NCBI GenBank assembly: GCA_002478265.1
Contig: DLNC01000035.1
Coordinates: forward strand, 74,993-110,714
DNA: 35,722 nt
Source: Syntrophaceae bacterium UBA7520
GTDB lineage: Bacteria > Desulfobacterota > Syntrophia > Syntrophales > Smithellaceae
Direction: 5' to 3'
Each line of letters begins with the position of its first letter. Position 1 is the first letter of the stretch. Shown one piece after another: positions 1 through 9,924 of this stretch. The translations under genes were made by a program, and so were the position numbers. The notes under the pieces are model-generated. The model saw only the letters and a list, made by a program, of their open reading frames with translations, was not told the origin of the DNA and did not search any database.

Positions 1-1215
1 GAAGAAAGAATCATCCAGAATTTGAACCCGTACCATTTGCCCCTTTTTTACGTTGCTTATTTTTTCCTCCAGAATAATCAGGCAGTTGGCCGCCACCATG
101 GATTTTAAAATACCGGAGCCCTGATCGCCGGTGGTGGTTACAATGTATTTGCCCTTTTTCTTTTTTACAACGGCGCGCAGGAAATTTTTTACCCCCGCTT
201 TTTTCTTCAGGTTATCTGCGCTCGCGGCCTTGATCACCGGGCGGAAGATATTTCTGTGACCCTGAATTTTTAAAAGATAGGGACGGACAAACTGCTCGAA
301 GGAAACCATGCTGGAGACGGGATTTCCCGGCAGGCCGAATAAAGGCACGCCTTTGATGGCGCCGAAGGCCAGGGGTTTCCCCGGACGCATGGCGACCTGC
401 CAGAAGCGCATGGAGTTGCCCATTTCCGCCATGATGTCTTTTACCAAATCATAGTCTCCCACAGAGACGCCGCCGGAGGAAATAATTATGTCGGCTCGCA
501 GCGCTTTAGCGAAATTTTTTTCCAGAGCTTTTTTATTGTCTCTGGTAATGCCCAGAATAAACGGGATGCCGCCGCAATCCGTAACCAGCGCGGCCAGAGA
601 ATAGCTGTTGCTGTTGACGATTTTTCCGGGAGGCGGGTCGGTATTGATATCCACAAGTTCATCGCCCGTCGCCATAATGGCGACGCGGGGTTTTTTATAG
701 ACGCTGACCATTTTTTTGCCTAATGAAGCAAGCATGCCGATTTGCGCGGGTCTTAACACGCTGAATTTGGAAATAACCAGTTCTCCTTTGCGCACGTCTT
801 CGCCAGCAAAGCGGATATCGGTATTTTTGGCCACCGGAGCAAAGATCATAATTTCCCCGTTATCTCTTCTCGTGTCTTCCTGGCGGATAACCGCGTCAGC
901 TCCGGCGGGAATCATTGCTCCGGTCATAATACGGGCCGCCTGCCCCTTGCCGATTTTTTTGCGGGAGATTTTTCCAGCCGGTATATCTTCGACAATCTTC
1001 AGGTGAATGGGATTTTTCCCAGTCGCGTTTCTGGTATCAGATGAGCGCAGGGCGTAACCATCCATCGCGGAGTTATCGGCGGGAGGGATATTGCGACCGG
1101 CGAAAATATTTTCAGCGAGAACGCGATTTTGCGCCGCGAGGAGATGAATTTGCTCGGTGTCCATACGCCGAGCGCTGTCCAGAATTATTTTCAGAGCCGT
1201 TTCTACGGTAATCAT
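1..1215 (-). CDS. moeA: Molybdopterin molybdenumtransferase MoeA (3' end cut by window edge)
   Basis: MoeA inserts molybdate into adenylylated molybdopterin, the last step of molybdenum cofactor synthesis, in the cytoplasm. Reading back from ATG at 1215 the frame stays open to base 1 (405 codons, no stop seen); the family is usually about 400-410 residues, so only the last few are missing. Motifs in order: PPADNSAMDGYALRS (N-terminal family signature), MTGAMIPAGADAV, PRVAIMATGDELVD opening the MogA-like domain, SSGGVSVGDYD (substrate-binding loop), MRPGKPLAFG and GLPGNPVSSMVSF, then the C-terminal beta domain. AGGAGA lies 8 nt before the ATG and fixes the start. It diverges from mfd across 154 nt. 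Its presence implies that the organism makes molybdenum or tungsten enzymes, for example formate dehydrogenases. Confidence 0.95.
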   Translation of the reverse strand, partial: MITVETALKIILDSARRMDTEQIHLLAAQNRVLAENIFAGRNIPPADNSAMDGYALRSSDTRNATGKNPIHLKIVEDIPAGKISRKKIGKGQAARIMTGAMIPAGADAVIRQEDTRRDNGEIMIFAPVAKNTDIRFAGEDVRKGELVISKFSVLRPAQIGMLASLGKKMVSVYKKPRVAIMATGDELVDINTDPPPGKIVNSNSYSLAALVTDCGGIPFILGITRDNKKALEKNFAKALRADIIISSGGVSVGDYDLVKDIMAEMGNSMRFWQVAMRPGKPLAFGAIKGVPLFGLPGNPVSSMVSFEQFVRPYLLKIQGHRNIFRPVIKAASADNLKKKAGVKNFLRAVVKKKKGKYIVTTTGDQGSGILKSMVAANCLIILEEKISNVKKGQMVRVQILDDSFF

Positions 1216-1247
1216 TAAAATTATCTCCTGGTTAGTCTGAACACGCA

Positions 1248-1274
1248 GCTTATCAGACATATACAGGTTGTCAA
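1248..1274 (-). promoter_or_regulatory. Weak candidate promoter for moeA
   Basis: In the 154-nt spacer between the divergent moeA and mfd genes the minus strand carries a perfect -35 hexamer TTGACA (1274-1269). The best -10 at a 16-nt spacing is only TAAGCT. Nothing convincing was seen for mfd on the plus strand: TTGTCA at 1268 has no good -10. Confidence 0.25.
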
Positions 1275-1369
1275 TATTTAAGAAATGGTTAAATTAACTT
1301 ACCTTGAAGAAAGCCATCATTTGGGCTAGGAGACTGCCAGAAGCCAAGCTAGGGACAAAATTGCCTGCT

Positions 1370-4300
1370 ATGAAAGAAATTGTCAGCACGCACAAATCAG
1401 AAAAAATACCACCGCTAAACAAGCTTTTATCGGCGATCGGCAAGGGCAAGGACAGGATAAATGTGCGCGGCCTTGAAGCGTCCGCCCGTGCGTTTTTGAC
1501 GGCGCTGCTTTTTAGGCTACTGCCCCGTAGTTTATTGATTATCTGCGCGCAGGAGGATCAGGCTAGGGCCTTTGCCCGAGATGCTTCACTTTTTCTGGGG
1601 GAAGATAATGTTATCTATTATCCGCCCTCGGCTTATTTTGCCGTCGATGTGTTTTCGTTTACCAGAGAAGAAGAATTGACGCGCCTGGCTTTACTGGCCC
1701 GTTTGCAGACCGAACAGAAAACCCTGGTTGTCACCTGCGTGGATTCTTTGCTGGAAAAAATTATACCTGTGGATGTGTTTGCGGCAAATACCCGCGTCGT
1801 ATCCCGAGGAAATTTGCTGGATACGGAAGAATTGGCGGTTTTTTTATCTGCCGCCGGCTACAGGAGGGTAAGCCTGGTAGAGGAAACAGGCGAGTTCAGT
1901 ATGCGCGGCAATATTATTGATGTATTTTCGCCGCGGGAAAAAAATCCGGTGCGCTTGGAGATGTCCGCCGATGAAATAGAATCGCTGCGTGTATTTGACA
2001 TATCCTCCCAGCGCTCTTTGCATGAGGTGGACTCCTGCGTTTTGTCACCGGCCAGTCAGATTATCGTGAGCAAAGAGAAAACGGCTCAGGCGGTTCGGAA
2101 TATCAAGGCGCGCGCCGATGAGCTCGCTCTGCCGCGCGATATGCGCAAACGTCTCGCGGAAATGATAAAAAATTCATCGGCGGACATGATCAATCCGAAT
2201 TTTCTGCCATTTTTTTATGAAGGAAAAGACGCCGCTGATAATTTTTCCGCGTCCGGGCTTTCGGGTCTTTGTGATTATCTACCGGACGATACTTTGTTGA
2301 TTTTCGAAGAGTCATTCGCCGTTTTATCGGCCCGGCAAGCGGTCCAGGAAAAAATTCAGCAGACGCTTTCACGGCAACAGGCGGACGCCAAATTCTATCC
2401 GGCTTGGCAAAGCTCATATTTCAGCGATGAGCAAATTTCCGCGGCTTTAGCTCGCTTTCAGCAGATTTATTTTGCCGGTTTTGATCTGCTGCCGGGGAAT
2501 GAGGAAAAGGAGGAGGCGGTTGTTTTTGAAACCCGTCGTGAAAGTCCGTCTCTGGATCCGCTGCCGGGAGAAATCAGAGAAGACGCTCTTTTAAGGCATG
2601 TGGCGACAAAAATTAGGGCATGGCTTAACGAGGGTATGCTGGTGTTTTTGGTTTGTCCCACGCCGGAAGACGTGGCCAGAATGAGCCATCTGCTTTCCTT
2701 GCAGGATTTGTCCCTGCGGGTTCTGCCTTCGAAGAGCTTAATTGCCGATTTCCTTGGCGAGGGAGTTTCGGATTCCGCGCTTGTATTATGCGAGGGAAAA
2801 ATTTCCGCGGGATTTGTTTTTCCGGCGATGAGGCTGGTTTTTCTCAATGAAGAGGAAATATTTGTCCGGAAAAAAACACGTCACCGGCGGCCGGCAGCGC
2901 GCGAAGCTTATTTCCTGAATTCCTTCGGAGATTTAAAAGAAGGCGATTATGTCGTGCACAAGGATTTTGGCATCGGTGTTTATCGCGGTCTTAAGAAAAT
3001 AACCGTCGGAAAAATAGAAAATGATTATCTGGTGATTGAATACCTCGACGCGGATAAACTTTACATTCCCGTAAACGCGCTGGAAAGAATTCAGCGTTAT
3101 CTCGGTCCGGAGGGCTACACTCCCAAAGTGGACCGCATGGGAGGGACTTCCTGGGAGGCGGTTAAGGAAAAGGTTAAAAAATCGATGCGCGAAATCGCAG
3201 AAGAACTGGTTTCGGTTTACGCCGCGCGAGAAATTATGGAAAGAAAATCTTTCACACCGCCGGATGAACTGTATAATGAATTTTGCGCGACATTTGCATT
3301 TGAGGAAACACCCGATCAGTCCAAAGCGATAGAAGACGTTCACGCGGACATGGACGACGTAAAACCGATGGACAGGCTTATTTGCGGCGACGCTGGTTTC
3401 GGCAAAACCGAAGTGGCTGTGCGCGCGGCATTTCGCGCGGTGATGGACGGAAAGCAGGTGGCTGTCCTGACTCCCACGACTATTTTGGCCGAGCAGCATT
3501 ACCGGACATTTTCTGAAAGAGTCGGAAATTTTCCGGTGCGTGTCGAAGTTCTTAACCGCTTTAAGGGAGCCGCGGCGCAGAGAAAAATACTGGAAGATTT
3601 AAAAAGTCAGAGAATCGATGTTCTTATCGGCACGCATCGCCTCTTGCAAAAAGACGTCGAATTTAAGAATTTGGGACTGTTGATCGTCGACGAGGAGCAG
3701 CGGTTCGGCGTGACGCACAAGGAAAAATTGAAAAAATTACGCCCGCTTGTTGACGTGTTGACACTGTCGGCCACGCCTATACCACGCACGTTGCATCTGT
3801 CTTTAGTTGGCATCAGAGATCTATCCATCATCACCACGCCGCCGGAAGAACGCCTGCCGATTAAAACATACGTGTTGGAATTCGGCGAACATGTAATCAG
3901 GGAAGCGGTGGAAAAGGAACTGACGCGCGCCGGACAGGTATTCTTCGTGCATGACCGCGTTCGTTCCATATACTCCATCGCCCGCATGTTGCAGGAACTT
4001 GTGCCGCGGGCGAAAGTAGGCGTTGTGCATGGGCAGATGAAAGCGTCAGAAATTGAAAAATCGATGACTTCATTCTTGCGGCGGGAAATCGATGTTCTGG
4101 TAAGCACCACGATTGTTGCTTCCGGGTTGGACATACCCACGGCCAATACAATTATCATTAATCGCGCCGATCGTCTGGGGCTTGCGCAGCTCTACCAGTT
4201 GCGGGGCCGCGTCGGACGCTCCGACAAAGAATCGTTTGCCTATCTCTTGTTGCCGCCCGGCGCCATGCTGAGCGTGGAAACAATGAAGCGGCTGCAGGCA

Positions 4301-4927
4301 TTGAAGGAATTTTCGCAACCGGGCTCGGGTTTTCGCATCGCGCGCAATGACTTGGAAATTCGCGGCGGCGGCAATCTGCTGGGAGTTTCCCAATCGGGCC
4401 ATATCCGCGCGGTGGGTTATGAGTTATACACGGAACTGATGGAGAAAACGATGCGGGAAATGAAAGGGGAGAAAATAGCGCCGGATGATATTGTGCCGGA
4501 AATACAGCTGGGCGTTTCCGCTTTTATTCCCGAGGAATATGTCCAGGATGTTTATCAGCGGCTGGTTTTATACAAAAGGATATCTCTGGCGGCGGGCGAC
4601 GAGGAAATTGAACGGATCAAAAGCGAACTTATTGACTGCTACGGCGTTTTGCCGGAAACGACGGAAAATCTATTGCAGGTGATTAAAATAAGGAATCGGC
4701 TGAAGTTGCTGCACGGCAAAAAAATGGGTTATGACGGCAGGGAAATGTATATCCATTTTAGGGAAACATCGCCGCTTGCGCCCCAAAAAATCATAGAGGT
4801 ATTGCATAAAGAAATCAATAGTTTACGGTTTACGCCGCAGGGCAAGCTTTTTTTCCCGTTTAGCGCGCCTTCCGCGAAGGAGATATTAAATCAGGCGGCC
4901 TGCCTGCTAAACGTGCTTGCCCAATGA
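1370..4927 (+). CDS. mfd: Transcription-repair coupling factor Mfd
   Basis: Mfd removes RNA polymerase stalled at DNA lesions and recruits UvrA. The product from ATG 1370 is 1185 residues, normal for the family. The UvrB-homology region fills the N-terminal third. The RNA-polymerase interaction domain begins around GDYVVHKDFGIGVYRG (3' of 2930). The helicase motor has Walker A GDAGFGKT (residues 673-680; the second glycine of the usual GDVGFGKT context is kept, V is A), Walker B box DEEQ (774-777), LSATPIPRTL, and the TRG-type segment GLAQLYQLRGRVGR. The frame stays open upstream to a TTG at 1304, adding 22 residues (KKAIIWARRLPEAK...) that do not look like family sequence; neither start has a strong ribosome site, so the start is the weak point. 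It is followed by two foldase genes and uvrA on the same strand. Confidence 0.97.
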   Translation: MKEIVSTHKSEKIPPLNKLLSAIGKGKDRINVRGLEASARAFLTALLFRLLPRSLLIICAQEDQARAFARDASLFLGEDNVIYYPPSAYFAVDVFSFTREEELTRLALLARLQTEQKTLVVTCVDSLLEKIIPVDVFAANTRVVSRGNLLDTEELAVFLSAAGYRRVSLVEETGEFSMRGNIIDVFSPREKNPVRLEMSADEIESLRVFDISSQRSLHEVDSCVLSPASQIIVSKEKTAQAVRNIKARADELALPRDMRKRLAEMIKNSSADMINPNFLPFFYEGKDAADNFSASGLSGLCDYLPDDTLLIFEESFAVLSARQAVQEKIQQTLSRQQADAKFYPAWQSSYFSDEQISAALARFQQIYFAGFDLLPGNEEKEEAVVFETRRESPSLDPLPGEIREDALLRHVATKIRAWLNEGMLVFLVCPTPEDVARMSHLLSLQDLSLRVLPSKSLIADFLGEGVSDSALVLCEGKISAGFVFPAMRLVFLNEEEIFVRKKTRHRRPAAREAYFLNSFGDLKEGDYVVHKDFGIGVYRGLKKITVGKIENDYLVIEYLDADKLYIPVNALERIQRYLGPEGYTPKVDRMGGTSWEAVKEKVKKSMREIAEELVSVYAAREIMERKSFTPPDELYNEFCATFAFEETPDQSKAIEDVHADMDDVKPMDRLICGDAGFGKTEVAVRAAFRAVMDGKQVAVLTPTTILAEQHYRTFSERVGNFPVRVEVLNRFKGAAAQRKILEDLKSQRIDVLIGTHRLLQKDVEFKNLGLLIVDEEQRFGVTHKEKLKKLRPLVDVLTLSATPIPRTLHLSLVGIRDLSIITTPPEERLPIKTYVLEFGEHVIREAVEKELTRAGQVFFVHDRVRSIYSIARMLQELVPRAKVGVVHGQMKASEIEKSMTSFLRREIDVLVSTTIVASGLDIPTANTIIINRADRLGLAQLYQLRGRVGRSDKESFAYLLLPPGAMLSVETMKRLQALKEFSQPGSGFRIARNDLEIRGGGNLLGVSQSGHIRAVGYELYTELMEKTMREMKGEKIAPDDIVPEIQLGVSAFIPEEYVQDVYQRLVLYKRISLAAGDEEIERIKSELIDCYGVLPETTENLLQVIKIRNRLKLLHGKKMGYDGREMYIHFRETSPLAPQKIIEVLHKEINSLRFTPQGKLFFPFSAPSAKEILNQAACLLNVLAQ

Positions 4928-4983
4928 CGATAAGCGATATATACAAAAGAAATTATTAAAAATGGGCCGGTAAAAGATTCTCT

Positions 4984-5961
4984 ATGAAAAAAAACGCCGA
5001 TATCCCGAGAAGCGGTAAAAGATATATACTTTTTTTGTTGTTGATCTTATTTGTTTGTTCCTGCGAAAAAATAGATTTTCTTTCCCGGCCTTACGTGGCC
5101 ACAGTCAACGGCGCCAAGATTTACCTGGATGAATATCAATTGAGACTAAACCAGAAAATGGCCATGCTGCCCGGGGGTGTTCCCACCGGTGATCATAGTT
5201 ACATGAGTCGCCTCGAAGAAGAAGTACTCGACGGCATGATTACGGAAAAGATTATGGAACTGCGGGCGAAGGAACTGGATATTTCCGTGGGCGCCAGTGA
5301 GGTGCAGGAGAGAATAAACGAAATAAAGAAAGATTATGGCGAGGATTTTGCCAGCCGGCTCGCGCAGCAAAACATCCGCTATGAGCAATGGCAGGAGGCG
5401 CTGAAAAAAGAATTGCTGATACAGAAGCTGGTTGCCGTCGATGTAAATGCCAAAATCAGGGTATCGGATGATGAAGCGGAAGATTATTATAACGATAAGC
5501 GCGATAAGTATCGCGTGCCGGCGCGGGTTAGAGTGGCGCAAATCGTTGTTCGCGATCAGGATACCGCGCGGGAGATATTAGGGCGACTTAACGCCGGCGA
5601 GGATTTTGCGAAACTCGCGGCCAGATATTCCATCAGTCCCGAAGCGAGCCAAGGCGGCGATTTAGGATATATAACAAGAGATGAAATGCCGGAGCCACTG
5701 GACAATACTATTTTCCGTCTGCCGGTCAACAAAATCAGCCCTGTGGTTCAGAGCCCTTATGGTTTTCATATTTTTAAGGTATCGGATATTCAGCAGGCGC
5801 GAACAAAAAGCTTCGCGGAAGTGAAAGACGAGGTTATTGCGGAAATCCGCGCGCAAAAAGAAGAGGCGGCTTATGTAAGCTGGCTCAACGCGTTGAAACT
5901 TGCCGCGGTGGTTAAAAAAGAAAATACCGTATTGAGGAAAAAAGTAAACAGACAAAAATGA
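4984..5961 (+). CDS. Lipoprotein peptidyl-prolyl cis-trans isomerase (SurA/PrsA type, parvulin domain)
   Basis: Predicted envelope foldase of 325 residues. A basic N-terminus and a hydrophobic stretch end in VCSC (residues 24-27), a plausible lipobox with C27 as the lipidated cysteine. A SurA_N-like helical chaperone region follows (about 35-165), then one parvulin (PpiC) domain (about 178-275) with RVAQIVVRDQDTA, GEDFAKLAARYS, SQGGDLGY and PYGFHIFKV, all standard for the rotamase fold. It probably assists folding of exported proteins at the inner or outer membrane. The stop codon overlaps an ATG of the next frame, but the next gene more likely starts 17 nt further on, at a GTG with a strong ribosome site. 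No clear Shine-Dalgarno sequence was found before 4984. Confidence 0.88.
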   Translation: MKKNADIPRSGKRYILFLLLILFVCSCEKIDFLSRPYVATVNGAKIYLDEYQLRLNQKMAMLPGGVPTGDHSYMSRLEEEVLDGMITEKIMELRAKELDISVGASEVQERINEIKKDYGEDFASRLAQQNIRYEQWQEALKKELLIQKLVAVDVNAKIRVSDDEAEDYYNDKRDKYRVPARVRVAQIVVRDQDTAREILGRLNAGEDFAKLAARYSISPEASQGGDLGYITRDEMPEPLDNTIFRLPVNKISPVVQSPYGFHIFKVSDIQQARTKSFAEVKDEVIAEIRAQKEEAAYVSWLNALKLAAVVKKENTVLRKKVNRQK

Positions 5962-5978
5962 CGAAAGAGGAGGGTTTT

Positions 5979-6953
5979 GTGAAATTCAGCAATAAAATTT
6001 TTCTGGGCGTGTTGGGCGCTGTTCTTTTCGCGGCGATTTCCGTCGCGGAAGTCATTGATAGAATCGTCATTGTCGTAAACGAAGAAATAGTTACGCTGTC
6101 CGAATTCAACGCCGCTTTTGCGCCGTATGCCAAAAATATCAAAGATAATTATAAGGGCCAGGATATAGAAGCAGTCATCGAGCAGGCCCGCAGGATGTTT
6201 GCCCGGCAATATGTTGATAATATTCTGATTCAGCAAGAGGCGAAAAAGTCACACTCGCCCATCGTTATCAAGGACGAAGAAGTTGAAGCTGTTCTTAAAG
6301 ATATGCTGCAGAAGAGAAATACCAATATGGATGATTTTGTCAGAAGCCTGGCCAAAGAGGGTAAAACCCTGGAGGCCGCAAAAAAGGATATCAAAAACCA
6401 GATGACCCGCATGCGCCTTTTACGCCGCGAGGTGCAATCGAGAATAATCGTGAGCGAGGAGGAAATAGGCGAGTATTACAATAAGCACCGCGAAGAGTAT
6501 GAAGGCAAGGAAGCGGCGCATGTAAAGGTGATATTGTTAAAATATCCGTCACGCGCTGGCAAGGAGGCGCGCGCGAAAGTAAAAAACGATGCCAATAATC
6601 TGCGGCGGCGCATTCTGGCGGGTGAGCATTTTGAACAGATTGCCGCAAAATATTCCCAGGGGGCGGCAGCCGCCCAGGGCGGCGATATCGGGTTTATCGA
6701 GCGGGGGGTGATTATTCCGGAACTGGAAAGAGTCATCTTCAACCTTCCTTTGGGCAAGGTAAGCGAAGCGGTGGAAACCAGTGAAGGAGTTTACCTTGTC
6801 GTCGTGCTGGATAAGCGGGGCGCCAGCGTGAAACCGCTGGAAGTGGTCAGGCAGGAAATAAAAGCGAAACTCGAAGAAGAGAAACTGGAAAAGAAATATG
6901 AGGAATGGATCAACTCCGTCCGTAAAAAAGCTCATATCGATGTGAGGCTGTAA
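5979..6953 (+). CDS. Periplasmic chaperone / peptidyl-prolyl isomerase, SurA family
   Basis: A 324-residue exported SurA-like protein. The start chosen is GTG 5979: GGAGG at 5969-5973 lies 5 nt before it, and it gives a clean signal peptide (MKFSNKIFLGVLGAVLFAA, cleavage near ISVA/EV). The ATG at 5958 would add MTKEEGF and lacks a ribosome site. The mature protein opens with the SurA-like DRIVIVVNEEIVTLSEF, continues with a helical chaperone domain, and has one parvulin domain (about residues 180-280) with AAHVKVILLKYP, HFEQIAAKYSQG, AQGGDIGFIERG and SEGVYLVVVLDKR. Like the preceding lipoprotein it has a single parvulin domain where E. coli SurA has two. The two foldases form a tandem, probably an operon. 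Confidence 0.88.
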   Translation: MKFSNKIFLGVLGAVLFAAISVAEVIDRIVIVVNEEIVTLSEFNAAFAPYAKNIKDNYKGQDIEAVIEQARRMFARQYVDNILIQQEAKKSHSPIVIKDEEVEAVLKDMLQKRNTNMDDFVRSLAKEGKTLEAAKKDIKNQMTRMRLLRREVQSRIIVSEEEIGEYYNKHREEYEGKEAAHVKVILLKYPSRAGKEARAKVKNDANNLRRRILAGEHFEQIAAKYSQGAAAAQGGDIGFIERGVIIPELERVIFNLPLGKVSEAVETSEGVYLVVVLDKRGASVKPLEVVRQEIKAKLEEEKLEKKYEEWINSVRKKAHIDVRL

Positions 6954-6972
6954 TTTTGCTTCGAGCTGAAAA

Positions 6973-9786
6973 ATGAACGCGATAAGAATTAAAGGCGCTT
7001 CTCAGCATAATTTAAAGAACATCAGCCTTGATATTCCCCGCGACAAACTTGTTGTTATTACGGGCGTAAGCGGTTCGGGGAAATCTTCTCTGGCTTTTGA
7101 CACGATTTACGCCGAAGGCCAGCGCCGTTATGTGGAATCTCTTTCCACTTACGCGCGTCAGTTTATCGGCCAGATGGACAAGCCGGAAGTGGAGTCAATC
7201 GAGGGCCTTTCCCCGGCCATCGCCATCGAGCAGCGCGCCTCAAGCCATAATCCCCGTTCCACCGTAGGCACGGTAACGGAAATTTATGACTATCTGCGGT
7301 TACTTTACGCCGGTATCGGCGTGTGTCACTGTTACGCCTGCGGGCGGGAAATAAAATCACAAACTATCGACAGCATTCTGGAGAGCGTACTGGCGATGCC
7401 CCCGGGAACGCGTTTCAGCGTCATGGCGCCGATCGCGCGCGGCAAGAAAGGCGAATTTCAAAAAGAACTGAAAAAGCTGCAGAAGGAAGGTTTCGCCCGC
7501 GTACGCATTAATGGCGAGGTGCACGATCTGGCCGAGGAAATCGCGCTAAGCAAAAATAAACGCCATGATATCGATCTGATCGTCGACCGCCTCGTGCTCA
7601 AGGATGGTATCAGAAAAAGATTGCGCGACTCCCTGGAAATTGCTGCTGCCCGCGGTGACGGGCTCGTGCGCATCGTGGACGCGGCGGGAGAAGAGACGCT
7701 TTATTCGGAAAAATACGCTTGTCCCGATTGCGGCGTGAGCGTATCCGAGTTGGCTCCCCGCATGTTTTCCTTTAACAGCCCCTACGGCGCCTGTCCGGAT
7801 TGCAATGGTTTGGGTTCGCGCATGCGCTTCGCCGTTGACCTTGTGGTGCCGGATCCCGGACTTTCCCTGCGCGAAGGGGCAATCGCGCCCTGGGCTGCGC
7901 GCAGTTCCGTTTATTATTTCAGCATGCTCGACGCTTTGTCCCGGCATTATGGTTTCGATATCAATACGCCTTTCAATAAGCTTTCCGCGAAAATTCAGAA
8001 TGTCCTTCTGTACGGCTCGGGCGAGGAAAGCATAAAATTTTATTACGACCAGTCGGACAAGAGATATTTTACCTATCGCCCTTTTGAGGGAGCGGTAAAG
8101 CAACTGGAGCGCCGCTGGCGGGAGACGGCTTCAACCGCCGTGCGCAACGATTTGTCGCAATATATTGATTTGAGCGATTGTGAAACCTGTAAAGGAGCGA
8201 GATTGAAAAAAGAAAGCTTGGCGGTCACGGTGGGCGGGAAAAATATTTACGAGCTTTGCCGGATGTCGATCCGCGAATGCCGTGATTTTTTCGAAAACAT
8301 GCAACTGTCACCACAGGAAAGTTTAATTGCGGAAAGAGTTCTTAAGGAAATAAAAAACCGCCTGCAATTCCTGGTCAATGTCGGCATGGATTATTTGAGC
8401 CTGTCCCGAGCCACCGCCACGATTTCCGGCGGCGAAGGGCAAAGGATAAGGCTGGCCACGCAGATTGGCTCCGGATTAATGGGCGTTCTTTATGTTCTGG
8501 ACGAGCCGACGGTCGGGCTGCATCAGCGGGACAATCTACGCCTGATTGACACGCTCAAGAAGCTGCGTGACATGGGCAACACCGTGCTGGTGGTTGAGCA
8601 CGATGCGGAGATGATGGCGGCATGCGACCATATCGTGGATATGGGGCCGGGAGCAGGCACGCAGGGCGGCGAAGTTGTTTTTCAGGGCACGCCGCGGGAA
8701 ATACTGGCAAGCGAGCAATCGCTCACCGGCAGATATCTTTCCGGAAAAGAGTCTATTGAAATCCCCGCGAAAAGGCGCCTCAGCAACGGCCGCCACATCA
8801 TTTTGGAGGGGGCCTGCGAAAACAATCTCAAAAATATTAATATAAAAATTCCCGTGGGTGTTTTTACGGCGGTGACGGGAGTTTCCGGTTCGGGCAAGAG
8901 CACGATGGTCATCGAAACTCTTTACAAAGTCGTGGCGCGGCGCTTAAATCAGCATCGCGGATCCATGGGCAAGATCAGAAGAGTCCGGGATCTGGGTGAT
9001 ATCGAAAGAGTCATCCTGATAAATCAGCAGCCGATCGGGCGCACGCCTCGTTCCAACCCGGCAACTTACACCGGCGTATTTTCTTTCATCCGTGATTTGT
9101 TCACTTCCCTGCCGGAGGCGAAGATGCGCGGGTATAAGCCCGGCCGCTTCAGTTTTAACGTCAAGGGTGGTCGTTGCGAGGCGTGCGAAGGCAACGGCTT
9201 GATAAAAATAGAGATGCATTTTTTGCCGGATGTTTATGTGACCTGTGATGTCTGTCGCGGCAAAAGATTTAACGCCGACACTCTGGATATTAAATATAAG
9301 GATAAAAGCATCGCCGATGTTCTGGATATGACCGTAAACCAGGCGCTCGCTTTTTTCTCCAACATTCCGGCGATTAAAGCGCACCTGCAACTGCTCTTCG
9401 ATGTAGGTTTGGGATACATCCGGCTGGGGCAGTCGGCGACCACCTTGTCCGGCGGCGAGGCGCAAAGAATCAAACTGGCGAGGGAGCTGGGCAAAAAAGC
9501 GAACAGCAATACCCTGTATATCCTTGACGAGCCGACCATCGGCCTGCATTTCGCGGATATCCAGAAGTTGCTCGATGTTCTCAACAGGCTGGTGGATATG
9601 GGCAACACGATGGTCGTCATCGAGCATAATCTTGATGTTATTAAATGCGCCGATTACATTATTGATTTGGGGCCGGAAGGAGGTCCGGGCGGCGGCCGGA
9701 TTATCGCGTCCGGCACGGTGCAAGAAGTGGCGAATGAGGAAAACTCGGTAACCGGCCGTTTTTTAAAAAAAATACTGGCGGCATAA
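6973..9786 (+). CDS. uvrA: Excinuclease ABC subunit A (UvrA)
   Basis: UvrA is the damage-sensing ATPase of nucleotide excision repair, working as a dimer with UvrB. The 937-residue length is typical. First ATPase: Walker A GVSGSGKSSL (31-40), signature TISGGEGQRIRLATQIG, Walker B LYVLDEPTVGLHQRDN. Second ATPase: GVSGSGKSTMV (about 634-645), TLSGGEAQRIKLARELG and LYILDEPTIGLHFAD. The zinc modules show as CHCYACG, CPDCGVS...CPDCNGLG and CEACEGNG...CDVCRGKRF. It starts 19 nt after the SurA-like gene with only a weak ribosome site. Its presence in one run with mfd is functionally sensible because Mfd hands lesions to UvrA. No LexA-type box was recognised upstream. Confidence 0.98.
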   Translation: MNAIRIKGASQHNLKNISLDIPRDKLVVITGVSGSGKSSLAFDTIYAEGQRRYVESLSTYARQFIGQMDKPEVESIEGLSPAIAIEQRASSHNPRSTVGTVTEIYDYLRLLYAGIGVCHCYACGREIKSQTIDSILESVLAMPPGTRFSVMAPIARGKKGEFQKELKKLQKEGFARVRINGEVHDLAEEIALSKNKRHDIDLIVDRLVLKDGIRKRLRDSLEIAAARGDGLVRIVDAAGEETLYSEKYACPDCGVSVSELAPRMFSFNSPYGACPDCNGLGSRMRFAVDLVVPDPGLSLREGAIAPWAARSSVYYFSMLDALSRHYGFDINTPFNKLSAKIQNVLLYGSGEESIKFYYDQSDKRYFTYRPFEGAVKQLERRWRETASTAVRNDLSQYIDLSDCETCKGARLKKESLAVTVGGKNIYELCRMSIRECRDFFENMQLSPQESLIAERVLKEIKNRLQFLVNVGMDYLSLSRATATISGGEGQRIRLATQIGSGLMGVLYVLDEPTVGLHQRDNLRLIDTLKKLRDMGNTVLVVEHDAEMMAACDHIVDMGPGAGTQGGEVVFQGTPREILASEQSLTGRYLSGKESIEIPAKRRLSNGRHIILEGACENNLKNINIKIPVGVFTAVTGVSGSGKSTMVIETLYKVVARRLNQHRGSMGKIRRVRDLGDIERVILINQQPIGRTPRSNPATYTGVFSFIRDLFTSLPEAKMRGYKPGRFSFNVKGGRCEACEGNGLIKIEMHFLPDVYVTCDVCRGKRFNADTLDIKYKDKSIADVLDMTVNQALAFFSNIPAIKAHLQLLFDVGLGYIRLGQSATTLSGGEAQRIKLARELGKKANSNTLYILDEPTIGLHFADIQKLLDVLNRLVDMGNTMVVIEHNLDVIKCADYIIDLGPEGGPGGGRIIASGTVQEVANEENSVTGRFLKKILAA

Positions 9787-9865
9787 CGACAATGCATATT
9801 TTTTGCCTTTTTCGCGGGGCCTGATTAATCCGCATGCATCTGAAAAAGTTCATCCTCCATAAACC

Positions 9866-9894
9866 TTGACATTGATGCCCGAAAAGTAGAAAAT
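9866..9894 (+). promoter_or_regulatory. Candidate sigma-70 promoter for the HD-GYP regulator
   Basis: A perfect -35 TTGACA (9866-9871) is followed after 17 nt by GAAAAT (9889-9894), a 4/6 match to the -10; TAGAAA at 9887 (15-nt spacing) is an alternative. It lies in the 138-nt gap after uvrA and would give a leader of about 25-30 nt. Confidence 0.35.
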
Positions 9895-9924
9895 GATACG
9901 TGTCGCTGACAAGGTAAGCCAAAA

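Noticed and set aside
8944..9723. 259-residue minus-strand ORF inside uvrA
   Set aside because: It lies wholly within the conserved second ATPase half of uvrA and has no ribosome site or family pattern.
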